Origin: an uncultured bacterium
Lineage (GTDB): Bacteria; Fidelibacterota; Marinisomatia; Marinisomatales; Marinisomataceae
Length of the DNA stretch: 64,000 bases
Direction: 5' to 3'
Assembly: GCA_943788675.1 (NCBI GenBank)
Contig: CALSRE010000001.1
Location: 299,400 to 363,399 of the forward strand
Positions 27,542-37,793 of the stretch are shown piece after piece. A program made the translations under genes and the position numbers. The notes beneath the pieces are model-generated. The model saw nothing but the letters and a program-made list of their open reading frames with translations, did no database searches and was not told the DNA's origin. How positions within the stretch are numbered: the first letter of the stretch is position 1; the number at the start of each line of letters is the position of its first letter.

Positions 27542-28956
27542 TTTTTGTATTTAAATCCTCCACCTAAGGCCAAAATTAAATTTATTCTTTGTTCTAAGCG
27601 AACTTTTTCTACCGATGCTTTCAAATCGAGACTATTGTAAAGTGCATTATTAGCATTTATAGCATCTTCAAAGCTTGCAGCCCCGCGATTAAATTTTTGA
27701 AACGTAGTGATATATATATTATTAGCCAATTTAGCATTTGTATTAGCAATCAAGAGAGCATCGCTTGAAATTTTATCTGATTCAATAGCATTCTCAACTT
27801 CTTTATAAGCATTAAGAAGTGCATTGATAAAATCCAACATTGCAATTTCTTTATTTGTATTAGCTATTTTTTTGTTTGCTATTAGCTTTCCAGCATTAAA
27901 TACTGGCAAGAAAACACTTAAGCCTTTGCTCCAAACAGAGAAATCTTCATCGTTTAAATCTTTTAAATCATTCGATGAACTTCCTAAAGAGCCAGTAAGA
28001 CTAAATGATGGTAGCAGTGTAAGCAGTGCCTGCTTATCTAGAGCTTTAGAAGAAAGTAAATTGTATTGTTGCGCTATTAAGTCAGGCCTTCTTTTGATGA
28101 TATCTGCAGGAATAACATCTGGCAGGCTTGGCATAAAAGTAGGAAAGTTTTCTTTGTGCCCAAAATTTTTATTCGGATAATTTTTCACTAAGGAATTAGC
28201 TTCTCTTTTTAACGTATTTAATGCTAGCTGTTTACTGTTAAAATCTGACTTTGTTGCATACAATAAAATCTCAGATTGTTGGTAGGCTTCAACTGAAATA
28301 CTTCCTTTATTATAACGAAGAGTATAAAGTGAAAATAACGTTTCAGCATTAGCAAGCTTTTTTGCACTGTTCGCTAATATTTTTTCAGCTTCAATAATTG
28401 AGAAATATATTTTTGCAGCTTCAGCAGTTAATGATAGTCTTAAATAGTCCTCATAATATTTTGTAGATAAGTATTGCTGTTTTGATGCAATTCGACCTTG
28501 TCTCAATTTCCCCCATAAATCAATTTCCCATTGTGTGCTTAAAGATAAATTAAAATTTTCTTGAGTAAAAACTGAAACTTCGTCAGATGATTGGCTAAAA
28601 AGAGTTGAAAAAAAAGGAGGAAAGCCAGCAGTATTCTGTTCTGATTCCGATCCAGAGCTTCCAACCGAGATCGTAGGTAGCAATGTTCCAGTAGCAATGA
28701 CTGCACCCTGCTTTACTTTTCTTGTATTCAGCATAGTTTTTTCAAGATTAATATTATTACTAAGAAATTCATCAAGAAATTCATTTAAAGTTGAATCATT
28801 AAATTCATTCCACCAATTTTCTTGTTGAATGCTGTTAGAAATATTGAGCTCCCAATTAGTGGGGGTTGGAATATTAATGATATTATCAGGTGTCATTGCT
28901 TTTTTAGAAGCACAGCCATTTAGAATAATTACAAGAAGTAAAAAATATTGTTTCAT
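27538..28956 (-). CDS. Outer-membrane efflux lipoprotein (TolC/OprM family)
   Basis: A 472-aa outer-membrane channel subunit. The lipobox ILNGC shows lipidation as in OprM/NodT proteins. The body is made of two internally repeated efflux domains with long helices (AEAAKIYFSIIEAEKILANSA and DLIAQQYNLLSSKALDKQALLTLLPSFSL) and the conserved PDVIPADIIKRRPDL segment. It is first in the RND operon, 2 bases downstream of the DUF2878 gene on the same strand. Confidence 0.93.
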   Translation of the reverse strand: MKQYFLLLVIILNGCASKKAMTPDNIINIPTPTNWELNISNSIQQENWWNEFNDSTLNEFLDEFLSNNINLEKTMLNTRKVKQGAVIATGTLLPTISVGSSGSESEQNTAGFPPFFSTLFSQSSDEVSVFTQENFNLSLSTQWEIDLWGKLRQGRIASKQQYLSTKYYEDYLRLSLTAEAAKIYFSIIEAEKILANSAKKLANAETLFSLYTLRYNKGSISVEAYQQSEILLYATKSDFNSKQLALNTLKREANSLVKNYPNKNFGHKENFPTFMPSLPDVIPADIIKRRPDLIAQQYNLLSSKALDKQALLTLLPSFSLTGSLGSSSNDLKDLNDEDFSVWSKGLSVFLPVFNAGKLIANKKIANTNKEIAMLDFINALLNAYKEVENAIESDKISSDALLIANTNAKLANNIYITTFQKFNRGAASFEDAINANNALYNSLDLKASVEKVRLEQRINLILALGGGFKYKK

Positions 28957-28958
28957 TT

Positions 28959-29495
28959 TTATTTGCTCATTAAATATTCTGATATTTTAAAAAGTGATAA
29001 TAAGCTTACTGACCACGCAACGCTAATCACACCGTATGCTAAATAGCTATCTGTTACTTGAGCTGCTCCGATTCCTTCGCCAGCTAGATATGCTAACGGA
29101 GCAAGCAATCCATAAAAACCAATTAAGTAATATCTACCAATTAAGAACTGCATTGCATGGTTGATTTGAGCAGTAAATCCTGCCCACATACAAATGATCC
29201 ATAAGGGAGCTAAATTTGGTGCAAAATCTAATGTTCCATTATATTGAACTATACCAAATATTGAAAAAGAAGAATCAACCAAAAGTCCAAAAATAATTGA
29301 AATAAAAATTAATTGTATTTCTTCTTTTAAGTGATCTGTAACAATTAAAAAGTGCAAGAATAAAAAAATGAACGTTGGTATAAGTGCAATGATTGGGTCA
29401 CCTTTTGCTCCACTGTAGACACAAGAAAACCAGACAATTGTAAATCCTACATAATTAATCATTATGTTAGACTTGGAAAGTAAATAGTTTATCAT
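28959..29495 (-). CDS. DUF2878-like membrane protein
   Basis: A 178-aa polytopic membrane protein with about five to six helices and the segment APLWIICMWAGF typical of DUF2878. Function unknown. Its start overlaps the stop of the SRPBCC gene by one base, and it ends 2 bases before the TolC-like gene, so it may be co-transcribed with the efflux operon. Confidence 0.7.
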   Translation of the reverse strand: MINYLLSKSNIMINYVGFTIVWFSCVYSGAKGDPIIALIPTFIFLFLHFLIVTDHLKEEIQLIFISIIFGLLVDSSFSIFGIVQYNGTLDFAPNLAPLWIICMWAGFTAQINHAMQFLIGRYYLIGFYGLLAPLAYLAGEGIGAAQVTDSYLAYGVISVAWSVSLLSLFKISEYLMSK

Positions 29496-30028
29496 TAGTT
29501 AAACTTATCTTTAATAATTTGAAATCTAAAGTCAAAGATTTGTTCTAATTGTGGTCTAATTATTAAAGGATAAACAATTTTTCTAAAAGCTTGAATTGGA
29601 AGCGCATAGGTAATTTCATCAATGATTAATACTCCTCCTTCAACCTCCGTGAAAGTATGTTTGTGATGCCAGTAGCTATATGGACCTTTTAATTGTTCGT
29701 CCACAAAATATTCATTTTTTTTGTAGCTAGTTATCATTGTTCTCCAACGAATAGGCACTCCTAAAATTTTTACTGTATAATCAATTATTGCACCATTCTT
29801 CATTTCTATTGGTTTGGGAGTAATAATATTAAAGCCCATAGAAGAGGGAGTAATTTTTTCCAAGTTTTCTGGTCTTGAAAAAAAATCAAATACAGTTTCC
29901 ATATCGCTTGGAACAAATTGTTCTTTTGAAAAAGAATAAATTTTAGGTTGCCTTAAGAAAGATCCCAAAAAAGTAATTAGCAAAACTGCAATTATTAGTA
30001 CTATTATATTTTTTTTATCAAAATTCAT
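29495..30028 (-). CDS. Membrane-anchored SRPBCC-domain protein
   Basis: A 177-aa protein with one N-terminal membrane helix (NIIVLIIAVLLITFLGSFL) and an SRPBCC (START-like) lipid-binding fold. The pattern FVPSDMETVFDFFSRPENLEKITP and PYSYWHHKHTF is the usual one for cell-division-inhibitor-like or epimerase-associated SRPBCC proteins. It probably binds a hydrophobic ligand. The ATG at 30028 lies only 10 bases from the 3' end of tRNA-Phe and has no SD. The in-frame extension upstream runs into the tRNA gene and is rejected. Confidence 0.8.
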   Translation of the reverse strand: MNFDKKNIIVLIIAVLLITFLGSFLRQPKIYSFSKEQFVPSDMETVFDFFSRPENLEKITPSSMGFNIITPKPIEMKNGAIIDYTVKILGVPIRWRTMITSYKKNEYFVDEQLKGPYSYWHHKHTFTEVEGGVLIIDEITYALPIQAFRKIVYPLIIRPQLEQIFDFRFQIIKDKFN

Positions 30029-30038
30029 GTGCGAAGTG

Positions 30039-30111
<73 letters not shown>

Positions 30112-30169
30112 AACAAAAATGCGTGAAAAAACTACACAATATTAGTTATTTAAAAAACACATAAATATT

Positions 30170-30175
30170 TATTAG
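30170..30175 (+). promoter_or_regulatory. Candidate -10 element of rdgB-sprA
   Basis: TATTAG is located 8 bases before the rdgB ATG, in the 72-base divergent gap with tRNA-Phe. It matches TATAAT at four of six positions. No SD is present and no clear -35 is seen. A weak call, made because the spacing equals that of three other SD-less genes here. Confidence 0.2.
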
Positions 30176-30183
30176 CTTAAGAA

Positions 30184-30774
30184 ATGAAAAAAATTGTTAT
30201 AGCTTCTTCTAATAAGCATAAAGTATCTGAAATATCAACAAAAATTCAACCATTTTTTGATACTATATTATCATTCAGTGATTTCCCTGAAATAGGAGAA
30301 ATTATAGAGGATGGAACAACAATTGAAGAAAATTCTTTTATAAAATCTAGGGCTGCATTTAATCATACCGGTTTAGCCTCAGTTGCAGATGATACCATTT
30401 TAGAAGTAGACTTTTTAAATGGAGAGCCAGGAATCTTTACAGCCAGATATGCAGGAAATAATGCTACTTATGCCCAAAATATGAGCAAACTTCTAAAAGA
30501 GCTAGACGGCGTTGAAGATAAATTAAGAACTGCAAGATTTAGAACCGTCATTTCTTTTGTCGATGGAATCAGTGATTTCCACGTTGAAGGTGTTTTAGAA
30601 GGAAAAATTTTAAAAAGTAAAATAGGTAAAAAAGGATTTGGTTATGACCCTATTTTTCACGTTGAAGAATATAAGATGTCATTAGCTCAGATTAGTATTT
30701 CACAGAAAAATAAAATTAGTCATAGAGGTTTAGCTATTAAAAAATTTATTCATAAAATTAGAGACATATTATGA
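30184..30774 (+). CDS. rdgB: dITP/XTP pyrophosphatase
   Basis: A 196-aa RdgB/HAM1 house-cleaning enzyme that hydrolyses ITP, dITP and XTP to monophosphates. It has the nucleotide-binding SSNKHKVSEI (residues 8-17), catalytic-region VADDTILEVDF, the following GEPGIFTARYAG, and KGFGYDPIF near the C-terminus. Length is typical. Its stop overlaps the sprA start by 4 bases (ATGA). Confidence 0.95.
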   Translation: MKKIVIASSNKHKVSEISTKIQPFFDTILSFSDFPEIGEIIEDGTTIEENSFIKSRAAFNHTGLASVADDTILEVDFLNGEPGIFTARYAGNNATYAQNMSKLLKELDGVEDKLRTARFRTVISFVDGISDFHVEGVLEGKILKSKIGKKGFGYDPIFHVEEYKMSLAQISISQKNKISHRGLAIKKFIHKIRDIL

Positions 30775-33700
30775 TTAGAATTTTTATCTATTTTTTAATG
30801 TGTCTTAATATTGTTTTTGCATCAGATTTTTTTCACAGTAATCTGCACAATCCATTCAAAAAAAAGGAGAAGATTAATTTTTCTTTAAATGATTTTTCTA
30901 ATTATCCAATTGGACTATTTGACTTAATGAATGAGCTTCCAAAAGAAAATTTTATAATTGATAATAATTTCCAATTTGTAACAATAAAAAATAATTCTTT
31001 AGATAAGGCTAACAGTTTTTCATATAAAGTACCATTTGATAGTTACATCGGTCAATTATTGACTAAAAACCAAAAATTTAACATTGCAAGTACATTTATT
31101 ACTCAGTCTGATTCTCAAAAATCTGAAAAAAAAGAATCTTACTTACAGCTTGCAAGCGTTGATCTTGGAGCTCTTGGTAGAGCTTCATTGAAAGTAGCAG
31201 GTAATGTCAATTTGTCAGCTAAGTTAGTTAATCAAGATCAAGAATTAGTTCGTTCTTCATTTAGAGAGCAAGAAAAAACAAATTTTAAATTTGATCAAAA
31301 ACAGCAACTAAATGTTCAAGGAAAGATTGGTGATAGAATAACAATATCATTAGACCAAAATTCTGAAAGAGATTTTGAATGGGAAAATACAATAAGAATT
31401 GATTATCAAGGGGAAGAAGATGACATTTTAAAAAGACTTGAAGTTGGTAATATATCTTTATCTTTGCCCTCTACAGAATTTGTTACTTTTTCAGGAACAA
31501 ATAATGGATTATTTGGAGTTAAAGCATTGACTCAATTAGGTCCTGTCAACATAACCTCAATTGCTTCAATTGAAAAAACTGAAAAAGAGTCACAACTATA
31601 CAAAGGAAGTTCAGAGTTAAGCTCATTAGAGATAAGAGATTATGATTATAAAAAGAATTTATATTTCTTTGTACACGAATGGTTTAGGAACGGTTCTCAA
31701 GCTGTTATTGAAGATAGCGGATTTCAATTGGATATGCCTCCATTTTATCCCTTAGTTAATGGATTGCATTTAATTGGTAATATATCTATCAAGAATTTTG
31801 AATTATATAAGATAGATTCCTCCAATAATCCTGAAGCCGATCCTGGTACCGCATATATAAATCCTGACAATCCAAATGACTTTGCTGATGAAGCTAAACA
31901 AGGAAATTTCATTAAGCTTAACAGAGGAACAGATTACACTGTTAATGAAGATTTAGGTTTTATAAGATTACAAAAAACTCTCCAAAATGAAATACTTGCC
32001 ACACATTTTGAGATTATTGACAGACAAACAGGACAGGTAATTTCACGTGTTGGTAAAAGTCTCGGACCTGACCAAAATTTTTTAGAGCTGAAAATGATTA
32101 AATCGCAATCTCCGCATCCCAATCATCCTACTTGGGATTTAATGTTCAAAAACGTTTATTCTATTCGATCAACAAATATTGACTCTGCTAGCTTAGAAGT
32201 TAGAATTGTAGACAATTTTTCAACGCCAAAAAGTGATAGAACAGATAATGGGGAAACTTTTCTAAAATTATTTGGACTTGACAGGTTGAATCAAAGTGGA
32301 GAAGAAGTATCAGATGAATTAATTGATTTGAATAACCCTAATATTTTAAACCTTCAAGCAGGGGAAATTTTACTACCCACATTGCTACCTTTCGTTAAGA
32401 ATGATAATATATTTGGTGGGAATGATAATGAAGTAATTAAACCTCTTCTTCAACAAGGGTTGATGTATACATCTACAAACTTAAACGAGTATACGGGAGA
32501 TTCAAGATTTTCATTGATGATTAATTATTCAAGTCCTAAGTCATCTATAAACTTAGGCTTTACATTAGTTGAAGGTAGTGAAGAAATTTTTTCGAATGGC
32601 AATCAGTTGCTTCGAGGAAGAGACTATCAAATAGATTATTTTTCTGGCACAATAACGTTATCAGAAAATATTAACCCTAATGATGAATTAAAAATATCGT
32701 ACGATAAACACGATTTAGTTACGTTTGATAGAAAAATAATGGCAGGGTCTCGCGCCCAGATAGATTTTGACGAAAATTCTTTTTTAGGAATGACCGCTCT
32801 TTATTATGACCAATCAATTGTAAACAAAAAAGTTGAAGTAGGATATGAACCAATTCAGAATTTCATATGGGACATTAATGGAAGATTTGAGAAAGATTTG
32901 ACTATTTTATCAGAAAGTATAAATAAAATTCCATTTATCAATTCGGACAAAATCTCTAATTTTTCTTTAGAAGGAGAGGTTGCTCAGGTGCTTCCAAACC
33001 CTAATTCAATTTCTAATCCAAATACTGGTGATAAAAATGGTGTAGCTTTCATTGATGATTTTGAGGGTTCTAAACGAATTACAAATCCCTCAATTTTGAG
33101 AAGATTTTGGAATATTTCATCGGCTCCTATAAATACCAACAGCTTTACAAGCTATTCTCAACAAAATAGAATGAAGATGTATTGGTACAATCCATATTCA
33201 CAAGTTTTAACAAATAGTATTTGGCCTAGTATATCGACATCTCAGCGAGCTCAAAACATAACAACAGATATCTTAGTATTAAAATATAATCCACAAGATT
33301 TTCAAGAGAATATTGACCCGGATTCATTATGGGCTGGAGTAACAAGCCCTATGTTTATTGGAGACTACGATCAAACAAGAAGTAGATTTTTTGAAATATG
33401 GATAAGAGGAGATTCTGGAGATTTAACAATTGATTTAGGAAAAATTAGTGAAGATTATAATGACGACAGTCAATTAAACACAGAGGATCTGCCTGATGCT
33501 GGCTTAGCTCTTGGTAATGGATTTTTAGAGGATAATGAAGATACAGGTTTAGATGGTTGTTTTGATAATTATGAAAATGGTTTTGGAGGTTGTCTTGATA
33601 ATAATGGCCCAACATACTTAGAGTATCTTAACCAAGGTGAAATAATTTTAATAAACAGTGGATTAGATGTTGAATCAAGTGACCCTAACGGAGATAATTG

Positions 33701-36700
33701 GAGCTATATTGAGGGTTCAAATGATTATAGTAATGTAAATGGTACGGAAGGAAATGGTACAGGAAATCAAATTCAAACCGGGGGTAAATATCCCGATTCA
33801 GAAGATCTTGACAATTCAGGATTTTTAGATCGATCCAATAATTATTTTACTAAGAAAGTTTCGTTGAGTGAAAATACATATGTGGCCGGTTCAACACAAG
33901 TAGATGGTATTGCAACAGGATGGAAATTGCTAAGAATCCCAATGAGTCATTTCAATAAAATCAATGATATATCGTTGAGTGAAATTAAATCTGTTAGGCT
34001 GGTTGTTTCAGGAGTTGATGAACCAACAACCTTAGAAGTAGCTAAAATTGAACTTGTTGGAAATAATTGGCAAGAACTTGGTATTTCCATGTCTTCTGAA
34101 AATAATTATATCGTCCAAGACAGTACTTTTGTTGTATCTGTTATAAATGATGAAGATAATCCAGACTACATACCTCCAAAGGGGGTTATAGGAGAATTTG
34201 ATCAGATTAATCAAATAAGATCAAAAGAGCAGTCACTAGTTTTAAGATTTGAAAATTTAATGACCAACTTTAAAGGTGCAGCCAAGAAAATTCTATCATA
34301 CAATAATAAAGTAGGTCAAAGTTTTATGATGTATGATAAAATGAAAATGTTTGTATATGGCAATAGCACATTTGCAAATGAAGATCAAACAGATATTGAA
34401 ATTTTTATTCAGTTCGGAAATGGTGATGAATTTTATAAAATTTCTAAACCTGTCTATAGTGGTTGGGATGAAGATATGCAAAGGAATGCAATCGATCTTG
34501 ATTTGGATTGGTTGACAAATCTAAAAATGCAAAATGAAGAAACCATAGAGTTAATCAGCCCAAACGACAAATTCACAAAATTACCAGAATATATTAAATA
34601 TGAATATATAGAAGAAGATAATACACTATCGAAAGATATTGAGATTATAGGTAATCCTTCATTATCTAGATTGCAATACTTTATTATTGGAATTGAAAAT
34701 AAAGGAAGTAGGGCAATTGATGGAGAAGTATGGGTAGATGAATTACGTTTGAGTGGAGTTAAAAAAGAAAATGGTACAGCCGTTAGATTAAAATCTACCT
34801 TTAACCTATCAGATTTTAGTTCTAGCACAATAAATTACAGCAAGAAGGATGCAGATTTCCACGTTTTGCAAGAAAGAACGGGATCTAATAGTTCAATTGA
34901 AAGCTTTTCATATGTAAACAGTCTAAAGCTTGGTACTTTTTTCCCTTCGAATTTTGGCATTTCATTCCCATTAAACATTAGCTATAATACAAAGAAAAAT
35001 ACACCTAAGTATTTACCGGGAACTGATATTAGGTCTGAAAATACAGCTCCTGATTCAATTTTAGTAAAAGCATCAACAATTAATATGTCTGGAAGAATAT
35101 CAAAGAAATTACGATCAGAAAATAATTTCATAAAATATACAATAGACAATATGAGTGCTGGATTCAGTATTTCTTCTCAAAATAGGTCAGATGTCATCAT
35201 GGAAGCTATAAATTTGAATACTTTTAATACCAACCTTGATTATAATTTACGATTCCCAAGTGATAATTATATTGAGGCATTTAAATGGATGAAGAATTTT
35301 CCAATTATCGGAAAAAATGTTAGTGATAAAAAGTTATATTACACACCAGAAATTTTTTCTTCGAGAATTAAGATTGATAAAATTTTATCTGAAAGAAGTT
35401 CACGGGCAACAACAGATATAATTGAAGAAAGCCAATTAAGCATTGAAAGAAATTTTAATATTAATTATAGCTTATTTGATAATACTCAATTTTCATATAA
35501 TAAAATTATATTAAGTGATAAGCCGCAAGAAAATTTTAATGATTTTTCAATGGGTTTAAAAACTCGCTCACTAGAATCATTTTCCTATAATTTTAGTCCT
35601 GACTGGATTAAAATATTAAATCCTAAATTTACCTACGATACTAATTTTTCATGGAATAAGCCATTGGCAAGCATAATTGATGCTGCAAACATTAACCTTT
35701 TAAAAGATACTTCTTTAAGTCTTTCAATAATACCGACTGAGCTTGTTTCTATGGTATATAAGCCTAAAGATCAATCAGATAAGAAGCCAAGGTCAAGAAC
35801 AAGGTCAGAAAAAGTAAATAAAATTTACAATGATGGTAGAAAAATAGATTCCTCTTTAGGTAAAAAAATATACGATCAAGCTCAAAAAATTGATCCAATT
35901 AGCATCACATTTACAAATACAAATAATATAATTAATAATGGGATTGTAGGTGATATACCAATCTCCTATAAGTTTGGTTTCAAAGAAAATTTAGGGATAA
36001 ATCCAGTTTCAGAAATTGGTTTTGATACAGGATTCAATGATAATAAGAAATCATTATCTATAAGATCTGGCATAAGACTTGCATCAAGAACTTCTTTAAA
36101 TTTATCTTTTAATCAAAATATCAATTCTAATATAAACGGATTTAATATTGATACACGTTCATCATCAACAGATTTTTTAGCGTACGGTAAAAATCTCTCC
36201 AAAGGATTACCTTTTATGAACTGGTCATTAAGAGTTAGTGGACTAGAAAATATACCATTTATATCAGGATATGTAGATGCAATGTCATTAGAGCATTCCT
36301 TCTCCGGTAAAAAAAGTTTGGCTTGGAAATTTAATGATACAAGTATAAAAAGTATAGGGTTGCTAAACGTATCAGATTTTGAAGATAACTTTAAAGAGTC
36401 ATTACAGTTTTCAAGAACAGTTAGCTCATTTTCACCTTTAATTGGAATAACAACAACCTACAAAAACGGTATCTCAACTAATATCAGAACAAACAATACA
36501 TTAACTTTAGAACAAGTTCCTTACGGTCAAACTTTTATTACCAAAAATAGTCTATTGGGTAACATTACTTACAATTTTACAAGAGGATTAAGAATGCCAC
36601 TTCCATTTTCGGATAGAAATATTTATCTAAGAAATAATTTTAATATTACCTTTAACTTTGACATTAACAATAGTAATGAGAAAGGCTCTAAAGATAAAAT

Positions 36701-36881
36701 TAATTTTGTTGAACAGAATTTTACAAAGACAAGAAAAGGCGTTTTAAGGCTTTCATATGTCTTAACAGATGATCTTACTGCAGGATTATTTTATGAATAC
36801 AGAACAAACGAGACAAGATTGACAGGGCAAAGAATAGATAGGGACTTTGGAATAAGCTTAAATATTTCAATTAGAGGGTAA
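30771..36881 (+). CDS. sprA: SprA-family giant outer-membrane protein (T9SS translocon type)
   Basis: A 2036-aa SprA homologue, the largest gene in the window. In Bacteroidota, SprA forms the very large outer-membrane barrel of the type IX secretion system. Family blocks are visible: LGRASLKVAGNVNLSAK and KQQLNVQGKIGDRITISLDQ near the N-terminus, then EVGNISLSLPSTEF, and long barrel strands to a C-terminal end without a sorting domain. An Asp/Asn/Gly-rich stretch (about residues 895-1015) with SDPNGDNW and YPDSEDLDNSG looks like calcium-binding loops. A signal peptide ends near IVFA. It is shorter than the about 2400 aa of Flavobacterium SprA. Whether a full T9SS exists cannot be judged here. 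Confidence 0.88.
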   Translation: MIRIFIYFLMCLNIVFASDFFHSNLHNPFKKKEKINFSLNDFSNYPIGLFDLMNELPKENFIIDNNFQFVTIKNNSLDKANSFSYKVPFDSYIGQLLTKNQKFNIASTFITQSDSQKSEKKESYLQLASVDLGALGRASLKVAGNVNLSAKLVNQDQELVRSSFREQEKTNFKFDQKQQLNVQGKIGDRITISLDQNSERDFEWENTIRIDYQGEEDDILKRLEVGNISLSLPSTEFVTFSGTNNGLFGVKALTQLGPVNITSIASIEKTEKESQLYKGSSELSSLEIRDYDYKKNLYFFVHEWFRNGSQAVIEDSGFQLDMPPFYPLVNGLHLIGNISIKNFELYKIDSSNNPEADPGTAYINPDNPNDFADEAKQGNFIKLNRGTDYTVNEDLGFIRLQKTLQNEILATHFEIIDRQTGQVISRVGKSLGPDQNFLELKMIKSQSPHPNHPTWDLMFKNVYSIRSTNIDSASLEVRIVDNFSTPKSDRTDNGETFLKLFGLDRLNQSGEEVSDELIDLNNPNILNLQAGEILLPTLLPFVKNDNIFGGNDNEVIKPLLQQGLMYTSTNLNEYTGDSRFSLMINYSSPKSSINLGFTLVEGSEEIFSNGNQLLRGRDYQIDYFSGTITLSENINPNDELKISYDKHDLVTFDRKIMAGSRAQIDFDENSFLGMTALYYDQSIVNKKVEVGYEPIQNFIWDINGRFEKDLTILSESINKIPFINSDKISNFSLEGEVAQVLPNPNSISNPNTGDKNGVAFIDDFEGSKRITNPSILRRFWNISSAPINTNSFTSYSQQNRMKMYWYNPYSQVLTNSIWPSISTSQRAQNITTDILVLKYNPQDFQENIDPDSLWAGVTSPMFIGDYDQTRSRFFEIWIRGDSGDLTIDLGKISEDYNDDSQLNTEDLPDAGLALGNGFLEDNEDTGLDGCFDNYENGFGGCLDNNGPTYLEYLNQGEIILINSGLDVESSDPNGDNWSYIEGSNDYSNVNGTEGNGTGNQIQTGGKYPDSEDLDNSGFLDRSNNYFTKKVSLSENTYVAGSTQVDGIATGWKLLRIPMSHFNKINDISLSEIKSVRLVVSGVDEPTTLEVAKIELVGNNWQELGISMSSENNYIVQDSTFVVSVINDEDNPDYIPPKGVIGEFDQINQIRSKEQSLVLRFENLMTNFKGAAKKILSYNNKVGQSFMMYDKMKMFVYGNSTFANEDQTDIEIFIQFGNGDEFYKISKPVYSGWDEDMQRNAIDLDLDWLTNLKMQNEETIELISPNDKFTKLPEYIKYEYIEEDNTLSKDIEIIGNPSLSRLQYFIIGIENKGSRAIDGEVWVDELRLSGVKKENGTAVRLKSTFNLSDFSSSTINYSKKDADFHVLQERTGSNSSIESFSYVNSLKLGTFFPSNFGISFPLNISYNTKKNTPKYLPGTDIRSENTAPDSILVKASTINMSGRISKKLRSENNFIKYTIDNMSAGFSISSQNRSDVIMEAINLNTFNTNLDYNLRFPSDNYIEAFKWMKNFPIIGKNVSDKKLYYTPEIFSSRIKIDKILSERSSRATTDIIEESQLSIERNFNINYSLFDNTQFSYNKIILSDKPQENFNDFSMGLKTRSLESFSYNFSPDWIKILNPKFTYDTNFSWNKPLASIIDAANINLLKDTSLSLSIIPTELVSMVYKPKDQSDKKPRSRTRSEKVNKIYNDGRKIDSSLGKKIYDQAQKIDPISITFTNTNNIINNGIVGDIPISYKFGFKENLGINPVSEIGFDTGFNDNKKSLSIRSGIRLASRTSLNLSFNQNINSNINGFNIDTRSSSTDFLAYGKNLSKGLPFMNWSLRVSGLENIPFISGYVDAMSLEHSFSGKKSLAWKFNDTSIKSIGLLNVSDFEDNFKESLQFSRTVSSFSPLIGITTTYKNGISTNIRTNNTLTLEQVPYGQTFITKNSLLGNITYNFTRGLRMPLPFSDRNIYLRNNFNITFNFDINNSNEKGSKDKINFVEQNFTKTRKGVLRLSYVLTDDLTAGLFYEYRTNETRLTGQRIDRDFGISLNISIRG

Positions 36882-36884
36882 TCA

Positions 36885-37793
36885 ATGAAATTTTTTCTAT
36901 ACATTATTTTATTTTTTATTATTTCATGTAATGAAAATAGTATACCTGATTTTAATCAAAAAAGATCATTTGATTTTTTAATTCAGCAATGCGAATTTGG
37001 CCCACGAAATCCTGGATCATCCGGATATAAATCCTTTTCAAATTATCTTGAAAAATTTCTTAAAGAAATAGATAATGAAGTCATAGTTCAAAATTTTAAT
37101 TACCTTGAGCATATTACTGGAAAGGAAAGAGAGGGAAAAAATTTCATAATACAGTTTAATAAGCAAGCAACAACAAGAATGTTAATAGGTGCTCATTGGG
37201 ATACTAGAGCTGTAGCGGACGAAGATCAAGATAATGAAAAAAATAATTTACCAATAATAGGCGCAAATGATGGAGCAAGTGGCACAGCTGTTTTGATGGA
37301 ATTAGCATTAATTTTCAAAAAAAATAATCCACCTATAGGAATTGATATGATTTTTTTTGACGCTGAAGATGTTGGTATATCTGGTCAGCCTAGAACGTAC
37401 GCAATGGGTTCTGAATATTTTTCAAAAAATTTACCAATCGCAAAATCAGATTTTGGAATAATAGTTGATATGGTTGGAGATAAAAATCTAAATATCCCAA
37501 TTGAAAGATTTTCATATGGAATTGATAAAAAAAGAGTAATAGAGCTTTGGGGTTTGGCAAGTAAATTGAATTTAAGAGCTTTTAAAAAAGAAATTAGATA
37601 TGAAGTTTACGATGATCATATTCCATTGTGGGAAAATGCTAATATTCCAACAATTGACATAATTGATTTCGATTATCCTAACTTATTTTATAACCACTGG
37701 CATACGCATAATGATACCCCAGAGAATTGTTCTGCGCAAAGTTTAGGTCAAGTTGGAACTTTATTAGTAAATTATATATATGAAAAATTTTAA
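36885..37793 (+). CDS. Glutaminyl-peptide cyclotransferase, M28-type lipoprotein
   Basis: A 302-aa zinc hydrolase-fold protein resembling animal-type glutaminyl cyclase, which turns N-terminal Gln into pyroglutamate on exported proteins. The lipobox FIISC gives lipid anchoring. Expected metal ligands appear in order: H in GAHWDTR, D in ANDGASG, acid in FFDAEDVG, then IVDMVGD, and H in WHTHND. The segment YDDHIPLWENANIP matches DDHIPFL of QPCT, favouring a cyclase over an M28 aminopeptidase. SD GAGGG lies in the sprA end. It starts 3 bases after sprA and overlaps the next gene by 14. An aminopeptidase remains the alternative. Confidence 0.82.
   Translation: MKFFLYIILFFIISCNENSIPDFNQKRSFDFLIQQCEFGPRNPGSSGYKSFSNYLEKFLKEIDNEVIVQNFNYLEHITGKEREGKNFIIQFNKQATTRMLIGAHWDTRAVADEDQDNEKNNLPIIGANDGASGTAVLMELALIFKKNNPPIGIDMIFFDAEDVGISGQPRTYAMGSEYFSKNLPIAKSDFGIIVDMVGDKNLNIPIERFSYGIDKKRVIELWGLASKLNLRAFKKEIRYEVYDDHIPLWENANIPTIDIIDFDYPNLFYNHWHTHNDTPENCSAQSLGQVGTLLVNYIYEKF

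Noticed and set aside
33420-33830. Asp/Asn/Gly-rich block of sprA as an inserted repeat element
   Set aside because: It is in frame, matches the acidic loops normal for the family and has no exact DNA repeats.
34454-34828. 124-residue open frame antisense to sprA
   Set aside because: Shadow of the SprA coding frame with Ser/Ile/Phe bias and no recognisable domain.
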